Below are positions 10,185 to 17,649 of a stretch of DNA of 43,274 nt, piece by piece. A model generated the notes under the pieces. That model did not search any database, was not told the origin of the DNA, and saw only the letters and a list, made by a program, of their open reading frames with translations. The DNA is from an uncultured Prevotellaceae bacterium (GTDB taxonomy: Bacteria; Bacteroidota; Bacteroidia; Bacteroidales; Bacteroidaceae): NCBI GenBank assembly GCA_946540735.1, contig CAMNIN010000030.1:1-43274 (forward strand), in the 5' to 3' direction. The position numbers and the translations under genes are program-made. Positions within the stretch are counted from its first letter, which is position 1, and every line of letters begins with the position of its first letter.

Positions 10185-10427
10185 ATGCTGAAGCTTAGAA
10201 TCGTTTCCCCGGAGAAAGTGGAATATAATGGTGAGGTGGAGAGCGTCAAGGTGCCAGGTATCCTCGGCAATTTCGAGATACTCAACAACCATGCTCCCAT
10301 TATCTCCGCCCTGCAGGATGGCATGGTGGAGTACACCGACGGACAAGGTCGTCATGAACTCAAGGTTCATGGCGGGTTCGTCGAGGTGCAGAAAAATGCT
10401 GTCAGCCTATGCGTAGAACTGATCTGA
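10185..10427 (+). CDS. atpC: F-type ATP synthase subunit epsilon, short form
   Basis: This 80-residue protein has the N-terminal beta-sandwich of epsilon: LKLRIVSPEKVEYNGEVES, then GNFEILNNHAPIISAL and the final VHGGFVEVQKNAVSLCVELI. The usual protein has 130-140 residues and adds a two-helix C-terminal domain that can insert into F1 and inhibit ATP hydrolysis. That domain is entirely missing here. The stop is followed in another frame by the next gene, whose start lies 19 bases inside atpC, so the short form is not caused by a simple frameshift. It should still connect gamma to the c-ring. Confidence 0.93.
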   Translation: MLKLRIVSPEKVEYNGEVESVKVPGILGNFEILNNHAPIISALQDGMVEYTDGQGRHELKVHGGFVEVQKNAVSLCVELI

Positions 10428-10846
10428 GTGGCGATGGCTTCCTGAAGCACGCTCCTTGGACGTATTGGCAGTATTCGCTCTGGCTCATCGCTGGACTGAC
10501 ACTGGTGGCCTTGCTGCTGTCCAATACGCTCTATTGGCCTGTCAAAGCCGTAGAACTGGTTGTGACCGTCGTGTTCTCGCTCCTCTCCAGTGCCGCTATG
10601 GCACTGACCATGAGAAAAATGCTTGACACAGGTCGTCGCAGCATCCTGGGAGCATTCTCAGCTTACGCTGCCCTCAGATTCCTCGCTGCCATTGCCGTGA
10701 TCGTGGGCTATATGCTCATCACAGGAGCAAGGAGGCAGCAACTGTTGCCTTTCGTCATCCTGTTCTCGGTGTTCTTCGTCATACTCGACGCACTGGATGC
10801 CGTATATATGGTCAAGGTGCAGCGGGTGTTGGAGAGAAAGCCATGA
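10409..10846 (+). CDS. Small membrane protein of the ATP synthase operon (AtpI/AtpR-like position)
   Basis: This 145-residue protein has about four hydrophobic segments, at roughly 20-42, 45-65, 83-103 and 110-135. It starts inside atpC (19-base overlap) and ends in an ATGA overlap with the next gene, so translation of all three is coupled. No domain can be named from sequence alone. Its place between atpC and atpB matches that of the accessory membrane proteins (AtpI in many operons, AtpQ/AtpR in N-ATPases) that help assemble or stabilise the c-ring. The C-terminal half, from ALRFLAAIAVIVGYMLITGA on, resembles the downstream protein around its RFLFAVTMVGLYTLF, suggesting an ancient duplication. 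Confidence 0.8.
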   Translation: MRRTDLSGDGFLKHAPWTYWQYSLWLIAGLTLVALLLSNTLYWPVKAVELVVTVVFSLLSSAAMALTMRKMLDTGRRSILGAFSAYAALRFLAAIAVIVGYMLITGARRQQLLPFVILFSVFFVILDALDAVYMVKVQRVLERKP

Positions 10847-11115
10847 GTGTCTGGGCCGTCTTCTTCGCCATCTTCGTGTTCACACTGCTCACGATGGTTG
10901 ATGTCAAGGGGTTTGGCTACGTCAGGAGAAAGTCTCCCGACAACATGGTGAGGTTTTACTTCATTGTCGTTGCCATCAGGTTCCTTTTCGCTGTCACCAT
11001 GGTCGGTCTCTACACCCTGTTTTCCAACAGTAGAGAGGATACCATACATTTTGCGGCTTTGATTCTCGTGTTATACACGGCGATGATAGTCGTCTCGCTT
11101 ATCACAAAACATTGA
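10843..11115 (+). CDS. Second small membrane protein of the ATP synthase operon
   Basis: This 90-residue protein has three hydrophobic segments, at about 2-17, 37-59 and 67-86. It starts in an ATGA overlap with the upstream small membrane gene and ends six bases before atpB. The central RFLFAVTMVGLYTLF lines up with RFLAAIAVIVGYMLI of its neighbour, including the Arg-Phe-Leu at the start of the helix. I infer an accessory role in F0 assembly or ion supply from position and topology. No catalytic motif is visible, and the function is not established by sequence. Confidence 0.8.
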   Translation: MSVWAVFFAIFVFTLLTMVDVKGFGYVRRKSPDNMVRFYFIVVAIRFLFAVTMVGLYTLFSNSREDTIHFAALILVLYTAMIVVSLITKH

Positions 11116-11121
11116 AATGAA

Positions 11122-12186
11122 ATGAAATACTTCAAACTATTGCTTTGCTTCGTAGGCCTTCTGTCGCTGACGACACCCGTCATGGCAGAGGAGGAGGGCA
11201 AACTTGATATCTCACACATCGTGCTCGAGCATATCAAGGACTCCTACGAATGGCATGTCACGGATATCGGCGACAAGTCGATCATCATCCATCTTCCTGT
11301 GATCGTCAACAGCAGCACGGGATGGCATGTCTTCTGCAGTTCTGAGTTTGAGCACCATGCCAATGCCGATGGTTACCGCATGGGTCCCGATAATCTGGCC
11401 ATCGCCACACAAGGCGATAATGCCGGCAAGATCGTGGAACTTATCGGCGGACAGGAGAAACGGCCTTTCGACATCTCAATCACGAAGACCGTGCTCAACC
11501 TGTTTATCTGTGCCATCGTGCTTCTGCTCTGCATCCTCATTCCAGCCAGATGGTACCGCAAGCACAAGGCAAGCGACGAGGCTCCGAAGGGATTCACTGG
11601 ATTCATCGAGATGCTCGTCATGTATGTGGTGGATGAGATCATCAAGCCTGGTGTGGGCAAGGGATATGAGAAATACTGTCCTTATCTGCTCACCTGCTTC
11701 TTCTTCATCTTCACCTGCAACGTCATGGGGTTGATTCCCTTCCCTCCAGGAGGGGGCAATGTGACAGGAAATATCGCTGTCACCTTCTTCCTGGCGCTTT
11801 GCACCTTTGTCATCGTGCAGTTCAGCGGCAATAAGCATTACTGGAAGGAGATCTTCTGGCCTGATGTGCCCTTGGCACTGAAAGCCTTCCCTCTCATTCC
11901 TGCCATCGAGTTCGTGGGCATTTTCACCAAACCTTTCGCTCTGATGATCCGACTTTTCGCCAACATCATGGCTGGTCATGCCATTGCCATCTCGTTGGTG
12001 TGCATCATCTTCCTTGTCTCGGCCAAGTCCATCGGCGTGTTCCTGGGCATGAGTGGTGTGAGTATTATCATGAGTGTCTTCATGTCTACGCTCGAGGTGC
12101 TGGTGTGCTTCATCCAGGCCATGGTGTTCACCATGCTGAGTTCGATCTTCATCGGATTGGCACGCACGGAGCCTGAGCATGAATAA
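11122..12186 (+). CDS. atpB: F-type ATP synthase subunit a, with signal peptide and long N-terminus
   Basis: Subunit a forms the half-channels of the F0 motor. The family core is clear: FTCNVMGLIPFPPGGGNVTG near 197-216, and the helix FTKPFALMIRLFANIMAGHA carrying the essential Arg277. The 354-residue length is large compared with the usual 230-290. The extra part is N-terminal. It has a hydrophobic leader ending near TTPVMAEEE (residues 1-22), which looks like a cleavable signal peptide, then about 95 polar residues before the first core membrane helix (about 122-142). The mature protein would therefore carry a periplasmic domain. It lies six bases after the second small membrane gene. Confidence 0.95.
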   Translation: MKYFKLLLCFVGLLSLTTPVMAEEEGKLDISHIVLEHIKDSYEWHVTDIGDKSIIIHLPVIVNSSTGWHVFCSSEFEHHANADGYRMGPDNLAIATQGDNAGKIVELIGGQEKRPFDISITKTVLNLFICAIVLLLCILIPARWYRKHKASDEAPKGFTGFIEMLVMYVVDEIIKPGVGKGYEKYCPYLLTCFFFIFTCNVMGLIPFPPGGGNVTGNIAVTFFLALCTFVIVQFSGNKHYWKEIFWPDVPLALKAFPLIPAIEFVGIFTKPFALMIRLFANIMAGHAIAISLVCIIFLVSAKSIGVFLGMSGVSIIMSVFMSTLEVLVCFIQAMVFTMLSSIFIGLARTEPEHE

Positions 12187-12227
12187 GCAGATATACATTT
12201 AAAATTCACAACAAATTAATAATTTAA

Positions 12228-12479
<252 letters not shown>

Positions 12480-12520
12480 TCCCCAAGACCAAGTGTAAAC
12501 CATAAATTTGTGAATAGCGT

Positions 12521-13027
12521 ATGGATTTATTGATTCCGAGTAGTGGCTTGCTGTTCTGGATGACCATCACTTTCTTCGTCGTGCTGTTCATCTTATGGAA
12601 GTGGGGCTTCCCTGCCATCACCGATATGGTGAGGGAGCGCAAGGCTTTCATAGACGATAGCCTGAGGAAAGCGCATGAGGCCAACGACAGGCTCGCCAAT
12701 ATACAGCAAGAAGGTGAATCCATTCTGCAGGAGGCTCGCGGGGAGCAGGCTCGAATCCTCAAGGAGGCAGCCGAGACCCGTGACGCAATCGTGGGCAAGG
12801 CTCAGGACAAGGCCAAGGCCGAAGGTGCCAGACTCATCTCTGAGGCCAAGGCTGAGGCTGAGAACGAGAGGCAGAATGCCATTAGCGACATCCGCTCGCA
12901 GGTGGCACAGCTCTCCGTCAAAATCGCTGAGAAAGTGCTACGCGAAAAGTTATCGACCGACAAAGCGCAGATGGATTTTATCGACCGGCTGCTGGATGAG
13001 GTTGCTGTAGACCAAGCTAAGAAGTAA
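12521..13027 (+). CDS. atpF: F-type ATP synthase subunit b
   Basis: This 168-residue peripheral-stalk protein has one membrane helix near the N-terminus (GLLFWMTITFFVVLFILWKW, residues 9-28). A long charged alpha-helix follows, rich in Ala, Glu, Arg and Lys with the repeating pattern of a coiled coil, to about residue 150. The family FPAITDMVRERKAFIDDSL segment follows the membrane helix. It holds F1 static against F0. It lies between atpE (41-base gap) and atpH (five-base gap). Length and topology are normal for the family. Confidence 0.96.
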   Translation: MDLLIPSSGLLFWMTITFFVVLFILWKWGFPAITDMVRERKAFIDDSLRKAHEANDRLANIQQEGESILQEARGEQARILKEAAETRDAIVGKAQDKAKAEGARLISEAKAEAENERQNAISDIRSQVAQLSVKIAEKVLREKLSTDKAQMDFIDRLLDEVAVDQAKK

Positions 13028-13032
13028 TCATT

Positions 13033-13569
13033 ATGGAGATAGGTGTCATATCGGTACGTTATGCCCGTGCGCTGCTCAAGAGCGCTGCGGAGCAGGGAAT
13101 CGAGAATCAGGTGTATCAGGAGATGCAGACGCTCTCACAGAGTTATCTCAAGGTGCCTGAACTTCGGTTCACGATCGACAACCCCATGCTTGAGAAGAGC
13201 AAGAAGGAGTCTTTGCTCGTCACCGCTTCGGGTGGCGACGTGTCGCCGCTGACCAAGCGGTTTATCTCCCTCGTGCTGTCTGAGGACAGGGAGAGCACTA
13301 TTCATTTCATGGCTGCTTCATATATCACGCTCTACAGGAAACACAACAACATCACGCGCGGCAGGCTCATCACCGCCGTTCCCGTCACTCCGCAGATTGA
13401 GAAGCGGATGCGGGCGAAGGTGGAGAGCAGGACTAATGGCACTGTGGAGTTTCAGACCGAGGTGAATCCCGAAATCATCGGAGGCTACATCCTGGAGTAT
13501 GACACATACCGGTTGGATGCAAGCATTCAGAACCAGCTGCGGTCTATTCTCGCACAGTTAAGTAAATAG
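13033..13569 (+). CDS. atpH: F-type ATP synthase subunit delta
   Basis: This 178-residue peripheral-stalk subunit caps F1 and connects it to subunit b. It starts with IGVISVRYARALLKSAAEQG, the typical delta/OSCP N-terminus. It keeps the C-terminal domain, with GRLITAVPVTPQIEKRMRAK and then NPEIIGGYILEYDTYRLDAS, which matches the conserved GG(Y/F) region. Its presence distinguishes this operon from N-ATPase operons, which lack delta. Confidence 0.95.
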   Translation: MEIGVISVRYARALLKSAAEQGIENQVYQEMQTLSQSYLKVPELRFTIDNPMLEKSKKESLLVTASGGDVSPLTKRFISLVLSEDRESTIHFMAASYITLYRKHNNITRGRLITAVPVTPQIEKRMRAKVESRTNGTVEFQTEVNPEIIGGYILEYDTYRLDASIQNQLRSILAQLSK

Positions 13570-13597
13570 AAATTCAAACGAAGAAAATACAGTTTAA

Positions 13598-15184
13598 ATG
13601 TCAGAAAAAATAAAACCAAGCGAAGTATCCGAGGTGTTGCTCCAGCAATTGAGAGGCATCAGCAGCAACGAGAAGTTCGATGAGGTGGGCACCGTGCTCG
13701 AAGTGAGCGACGGTGTGGCACGAATCTATGGACTCAGAAACGCCGAGGCTAATGAATTGCTCGAATTCGAGAACGGGACCATGGCCATCGTCATGAACCT
13801 GGAGGAGGATAACGTGGGTTGCGTGCTGCTCGGAACGACTTCTGGCATCAAGGAAGGTATGGTCGCTAAGCGTACCAAGCGCATCGCCTCCATCCGTGTG
13901 AATGACAATATGCTCGGCAGGGTGATCAACCCGCTCGGACAGGCCATCGACGGAAAAGGTGACATCGACCTCTCGAATGCTTTTGAGATGCCGCTCGACA
14001 GAAAGGCGCCTGGTGTGATCTACCGTCAGCCGGTGAAGGAACCGCTCCAGACCGGCCTCAAGGCCGTCGACTCCATGATTCCTATTGGAAGGGGGCAGCG
14101 TGAGTTGATCATTGGCGACCGTCAGACAGGTAAGACCGCCATCGCAGTAGATACGATCATCAACCAGAAGAGTTTCTATGAGGCAGGAAAACCTGTCTAC
14201 TGCATTTATGTGGCAATTGGCCAGAAAGCTTCCACTGTGGCTGCACTTGTGCAGAACCTCAAGGAGCATGGTGCCATGCCTTACACCATCATCGTGTCCG
14301 CCACTGCTGCCGACCCGGCTGCCATGCAATACTACGCTCCTTTTGCAGGAGCTGCCATCGGCGAGTATTTCCGCGATCGCGGCGAGTCGGCTCTCGTGGT
14401 CTACGACGACCTTTCCAAGCAGGCTGTCGCCTATCGTGAGGTGTCGCTGATCCTCCGGCGCCCATCTGGCCGTGAGGCTTATCCCGGTGATGTGTTCTAT
14501 CTTCACAGCCGCTTGCTGGAGCGTGCGGCCCGTATCAACGACCAGCAGGAAGTGGCAGAGCAGATGAATGACTTGCCCGAGTGCATGAAAGGTCATGTCA
14601 AGGGTGGTGGCTCTCTCACTGCTCTTCCTATCATCGAGACTCAAGCCGGCGACGTGTCAGCTTATATCCCGACGAATGTGATCTCCATCACCGATGGACA
14701 GATTTATCTGGAGACGGATTTGTTCAACCAGGGATTCCGCCCTGCCATCAACGTAGGTATCTCCGTGAGCCGTGTAGGTGGTTCGGCACAGATCAAGAGT
14801 ATGAAGAAAGTGGCCGGTACGTTGAAGATCGATATGGCTCAGTATCGTGAGTTGGAGGCTTTCTCCAAGTTCTCCAGTGATATGGACGCTGTGACTGCCA
14901 TGACCCTCGACCGTGGTCGTAAAAATAATCAGTTGTTGATCCAGCCACAGTATAGCCCTATGCCCGTGGGTGAGCAGATTGCCATCCTTTATTGCGGCAC
15001 ACGCGGACTGATGCATGAGGTGCCTGTCACTGAGGTGCGCCGTTGTCAGGATCTCTTTCTCGAGAAGATGCGCTCCAGCCATGCCGATGTAATCGACACG
15101 CTGGGTAGTGGAAAAATCGACGACGATACCATCAAGGCCATCGAGAGCACCATGGCCGACATTGCAGGACAATTTAAGGAGTAA
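13598..15184 (+). CDS. atpA: F-type ATP synthase subunit alpha
   Basis: The non-catalytic nucleotide-binding subunit of F1 (528 residues). The Walker A motif GDRQTGKT is at 173-180. [40 protein letters not shown] and the Arg-containing [13 protein letters not shown] follow, the last supplying the arginine finger to beta. The length is slightly above the usual 500-515. It starts 28 bases after atpH and is followed by atpG after six bases. Nothing appears broken. Confidence 0.98.
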   Translation: MSEKIKPSEVSEVLLQQLRGISSNEKFDEVGTVLEVSDGVARIYGLRNAEANELLEFENGTMAIVMNLEEDNVGCVLLGTTSGIKEGMVAKRTKRIASIRVNDNMLGRVINPLGQAIDGKGDIDLSNAFEMPLDRKAPGVIYRQPVKEPLQTGLKAVDSMIPIGRGQRELIIGDRQTGKTAIAVDTIINQKSFYEAGKPVYCIYVAIGQKASTVAALVQNLKEHGAMPYTIIVSATAADPAAMQYYAPFAGAAIGEYFRDRGESALVVYDDLSKQAVAYREVSLILRRPSGREAYPGDVFYLHSRLLERAARINDQQEVAEQMNDLPECMKGHVKGGGSLTALPIIETQAGDVSAYIPTNVISITDGQIYLETDLFNQGFRPAINVGISVSRVGGSAQIKSMKKVAGTLKIDMAQYRELEAFSKFSSDMDAVTAMTLDRGRKNNQLLIQPQYSPMPVGEQIAILYCGTRGLMHEVPVTEVRRCQDLFLEKMRSSHADVIDTLGSGKIDDDTIKAIESTMADIAGQFKE

Positions 15185-15190
15185 TCGCCT

Positions 15191-16159
15191 ATGCCGTCAC
15201 TTAAAGAGATCAAAAACCGCATTGCCTCTGTCAACAGCACACGTAAGATCACAAGTGCCATGAAGATGGTGGCCTCTTCAAAACTGCACCATGCACAGGT
15301 GCAGATCGAGAAGATGCTGCCTTATGAGAGTATGCTGGAGCATATTCTCAAGACCTTCCTCGCTTCTGATGCTGATGCCAATTCAGTGTATGAGCGCCCA
15401 AGAGAGGTCAAGAAGGTGGCTCTCGTCGTCTTCTCGTCCAACAGCAGCTTGTGTGGAGGATTCAACTCCAATGTCATCAAACTGATGCAGCAGGCCATTG
15501 CGGAATACCAAAATCTCGGCAAGGATAACATTATTATTTATCCTATCGGCCGCAAAGTAGCCGAAAAGGTGACGAAACTGGGTTTCGCCTCTGCGGGTGA
15601 TTTTACCGCATTGGCCGACAAACCCAATTCTGCTGATTGCATACAGATCGCAACCGAACTGGGAAAGAAATTCCGTGAGGGAGAAATCGACAAGGTGGAA
15701 CTCATCTATCACCATTTCAAGAGCGCTGGCTCGCAGATCCTTACCAGGAAAACCTTCATGCCTATAGACTTGGAGTCGGAGCTGGAGGCTGACCATGAGC
15801 GCGACCTCACCTCGAATATCATCACCAAGAAGGCGCAGGACTATCTGAAGAATCGTACTCGTCAGGAACAGGAAAGGGAATCTGAGAGCGTGAAGCCGCT
15901 CAACGACAATTTCATCGTGGAGCCCGACATGGAGACGGTTCTCGGTGTCCTGGTTCCTAAGATGGCGCATCTGATGCTCTATACTGCTCTTCTCGACAGC
16001 AATGCCTCGGAGCATGCGGCGCGCATGGTGGCCATGCAGACCGCAACAGACAATGCCGACGAACTGCTGCGTGAGCTCAATTTGCAGTACAACAAGAGCC
16101 GTCAGCAGGCAATCACCAACGAGTTGCTCGACATCGTGGGTGGTTCGGTCAACAACTGA
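15191..16159 (+). CDS. atpG: F-type ATP synthase subunit gamma
   Basis: The central rotor shaft of F1. The N-terminal coiled-coil helix begins PSLKEIKNRIASVNSTRKIT, continuing SAMKMVASSKLHHAQ. The Rossmann-like middle includes VVFSSNSSLCGGFNSNV, and the C-terminal helix ends with NKSRQQAITNELLDIVGG. These are the two conserved ends of gamma. It has 322 residues, about 30 more than E. coli gamma. The extra length lies in the middle, with a charged stretch (TRQEQERESESVKPLNDN, around 225-245) among the candidates. It is the last gene of the operon and is followed by a strong hairpin. Confidence 0.97.
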   Translation: MPSLKEIKNRIASVNSTRKITSAMKMVASSKLHHAQVQIEKMLPYESMLEHILKTFLASDADANSVYERPREVKKVALVVFSSNSSLCGGFNSNVIKLMQQAIAEYQNLGKDNIIIYPIGRKVAEKVTKLGFASAGDFTALADKPNSADCIQIATELGKKFREGEIDKVELIYHHFKSAGSQILTRKTFMPIDLESELEADHERDLTSNIITKKAQDYLKNRTRQEQERESESVKPLNDNFIVEPDMETVLGVLVPKMAHLMLYTALLDSNASEHAARMVAMQTATDNADELLRELNLQYNKSRQQAITNELLDIVGGSVNN

Positions 16160-16180
16160 CACCTACAGGTCTGTCATATA

Positions 16181-16222
16181 CCAATCGGGGCGGTGCAATC
16201 TATGTTGCATCGCCCCGAATGG
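16181..16222. terminator. Hairpin terminator between convergent atpG and hydrolase genes
   Basis: A 14-bp stem pairs 16185-16198 with 16205-16218 (one G-T pair) around a six-base loop. Three more pairs form outside an A-A mismatch. It sits 21 bases after atpG and 17 bases before the end of the minus-strand gene. The T tract is weak on both sides, so the very stable stem is the main evidence. Confidence 0.7.
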
Positions 16223-16239
16223 TTTCTTGATGGGCTTGC

Positions 16240-17505
16240 TCATAGCCCGTTTATCCAGTCTGAGATGTCTTTCAGCACCTCCGGCGAGATGGTCTCTTCG
16301 ATCTTGCGGTATTCCTCAACTCTTCCTGTAGTGCAATGCTGCATGAGATGATTCAAGCCGGGATATTCCTTGATCAGATTCTTATCGTTGTCGGGCAATG
16401 ACTTGCTGATCGCGGGGAGGTTGAGACCGGCGATAACCTGGCAGTCAAGACTGCCGTTGATGGCCATGACCGGACAACGGACGAATGAGATGTCGCGAGC
16501 TGGGTCGTAGTCGATGAAGTATCTCAGCCATGGGTTGAGCTGGCTGCTGATACTCTCGATATAACCCTTGGTGGTGACACGCATGGGGGATTGGTTGAGT
16601 TCCAATATCTTGTTCACCTGGGATGTCAGGAGGGTGTCGCCTTTCACACCAGGGCCTCCCATTGAGATGATGAAGTCGGGTTCGCCGAGTGCTCCCAGCA
16701 TGAATGCGATGACGGCGCCCTCGCTGTGACCGAGGATACCGATGCGCTTGAATCCTTGCTGGCGCAGGAATTTCAGAGCAGCTCGGGCATCACGCATGAA
16801 ATCTTGTGTCGTGGCGTTTTCCAGCTCTCCTCCTACAGATTGCGCAGTGCCACGGTCATCATAGCGAAGCGTGGCGATGCCGTGGCGGGCCAGATAATCG
16901 GCGATGACCAGGAAAGGTTTGTGCTCGAAAATCTCCTCGTCACGGTTCTGCTGACCACTGCCGCTAACCATCACGATGGCTGTCGCATCCTTGCCGTCAC
17001 CCTGCCTGTTCCCCGCAGGGTAGCAGAGGGTTCCAGCCAGGGTGGCATGGTCAGCTTCATTGGTGAAAGTCACTTCTTGAGTTGAATAGGGGAATGGCTC
17101 TTTCGGCATTTGGGGACGGTTGGGTCGGAGCGAACTCTCATCGACATGACGCAGGCTCAATGGCAGCGATATCAGACTCTGGGCGAACTGACCTTGGATG
17201 CTGTCACCCGTGATGTGTCCTTTGAAGGAAGCGTGGATCGAAGCGATGCTGACAGCCAATGAGTCGCTGCTGATGTGGTCGATAGTGCCTGCGATACCTT
17301 TGGCTCCTTGGTCTGGGGAGTCGAACGTGCAGGTCGCTTTTCCCGTGGTGTCATGCTCGATGTGCAATACCACCGTGAGTGATTGAAGTCCAGCATTGAG
17401 CTTTCCCATCCAAACGCCTTCCAGATTGTTTGTGTCTTGTGCCATGCTGATGTGGACAGCCATCCCGAGCAAGCAGAGTGTGGTGAGTCTTTGTAATCTT
17501 TTCAT
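16240..17505 (-). CDS. Secreted alpha/beta hydrolase (serine hydrolase/esterase-like)
   Basis: This 421-residue protein has a signal peptide (MKRLQRLTTLCLLGMAVHIS, ending near MAQ at 23). A beta-rich N-terminal domain (about 27-120) follows, beginning LEGVWMGKLNAG, then an alpha/beta hydrolase domain (about 145-420). The nucleophile elbow GHSEG places Ser261. Asp354 in INGSLD and His386 in PGLNHL complete a catalytic triad. SGSGQQNRDE is the probable oxyanion-hole region. It should act on an ester, amide or similar bond in the periplasm or outside, but the substrate cannot be told. It is transcribed alone, converging on the ATP synthase operon. Confidence 0.87.
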   Translation of the reverse strand: MKRLQRLTTLCLLGMAVHISMAQDTNNLEGVWMGKLNAGLQSLTVVLHIEHDTTGKATCTFDSPDQGAKGIAGTIDHISSDSLAVSIASIHASFKGHITGDSIQGQFAQSLISLPLSLRHVDESSLRPNRPQMPKEPFPYSTQEVTFTNEADHATLAGTLCYPAGNRQGDGKDATAIVMVSGSGQQNRDEEIFEHKPFLVIADYLARHGIATLRYDDRGTAQSVGGELENATTQDFMRDARAALKFLRQQGFKRIGILGHSEGAVIAFMLGALGEPDFIISMGGPGVKGDTLLTSQVNKILELNQSPMRVTTKGYIESISSQLNPWLRYFIDYDPARDISFVRCPVMAINGSLDCQVIAGLNLPAISKSLPDNDKNLIKEYPGLNHLMQHCTTGRVEEYRKIEETISPEVLKDISDWINGL

Positions 17506-17526
17506 TGATAATATTATGTGTTATTG

Positions 17527-17534
17527 CAAAAATA
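17527..17534 (-). promoter_or_regulatory. -7 element for the hydrolase gene
   Basis: On the minus strand this reads TATTTTTG, a perfect TAnnTTTG, 22 bases before the hydrolase ATG. A -33 box is not obvious. Confidence 0.5.
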
Positions 17535-17619
17535 TACAATCCCATTTGATAAAGCATAGATGGAGTATCGTTTTTATCTATTTTTAAGAAAAAACAAAGG
17601 ATATGTTGGAAAAATCTAT

Positions 17620-17627
17620 TATTTTTG
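17620..17627 (+). promoter_or_regulatory. -7 element for the fructan regulator gene
   Basis: TATTTTTG matches TAnnTTTG and lies 22 bases before the ATG at 17650. I found no well-placed TTTG -33 element. The match also argues against an upstream start at 17560, which would put the promoter inside the gene. Confidence 0.5.
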
Positions 17628-17649
17628 CAATGATTTAAAAGATTTGATT

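Noticed and set aside
13601..14644. 347-codon open frame on the minus strand
   Set aside because: Antisense to atpA; His- and Asp-rich with no recognisable domain.
17559..17571. 13-base sequence GATGGAGTATCGT repeated at 39537-39549
   Set aside because: Some repeated 13-mers are expected by chance in a window of this size, and the two places share no regulatory logic.
17560..17649. Longer N-terminus of the fructan regulator from an in-frame ATG at 17560
   Set aside because: It would put the -7 element inside the gene and bury the signal sequence behind 30 residues. The ATG at 17650 gives a normal leader.
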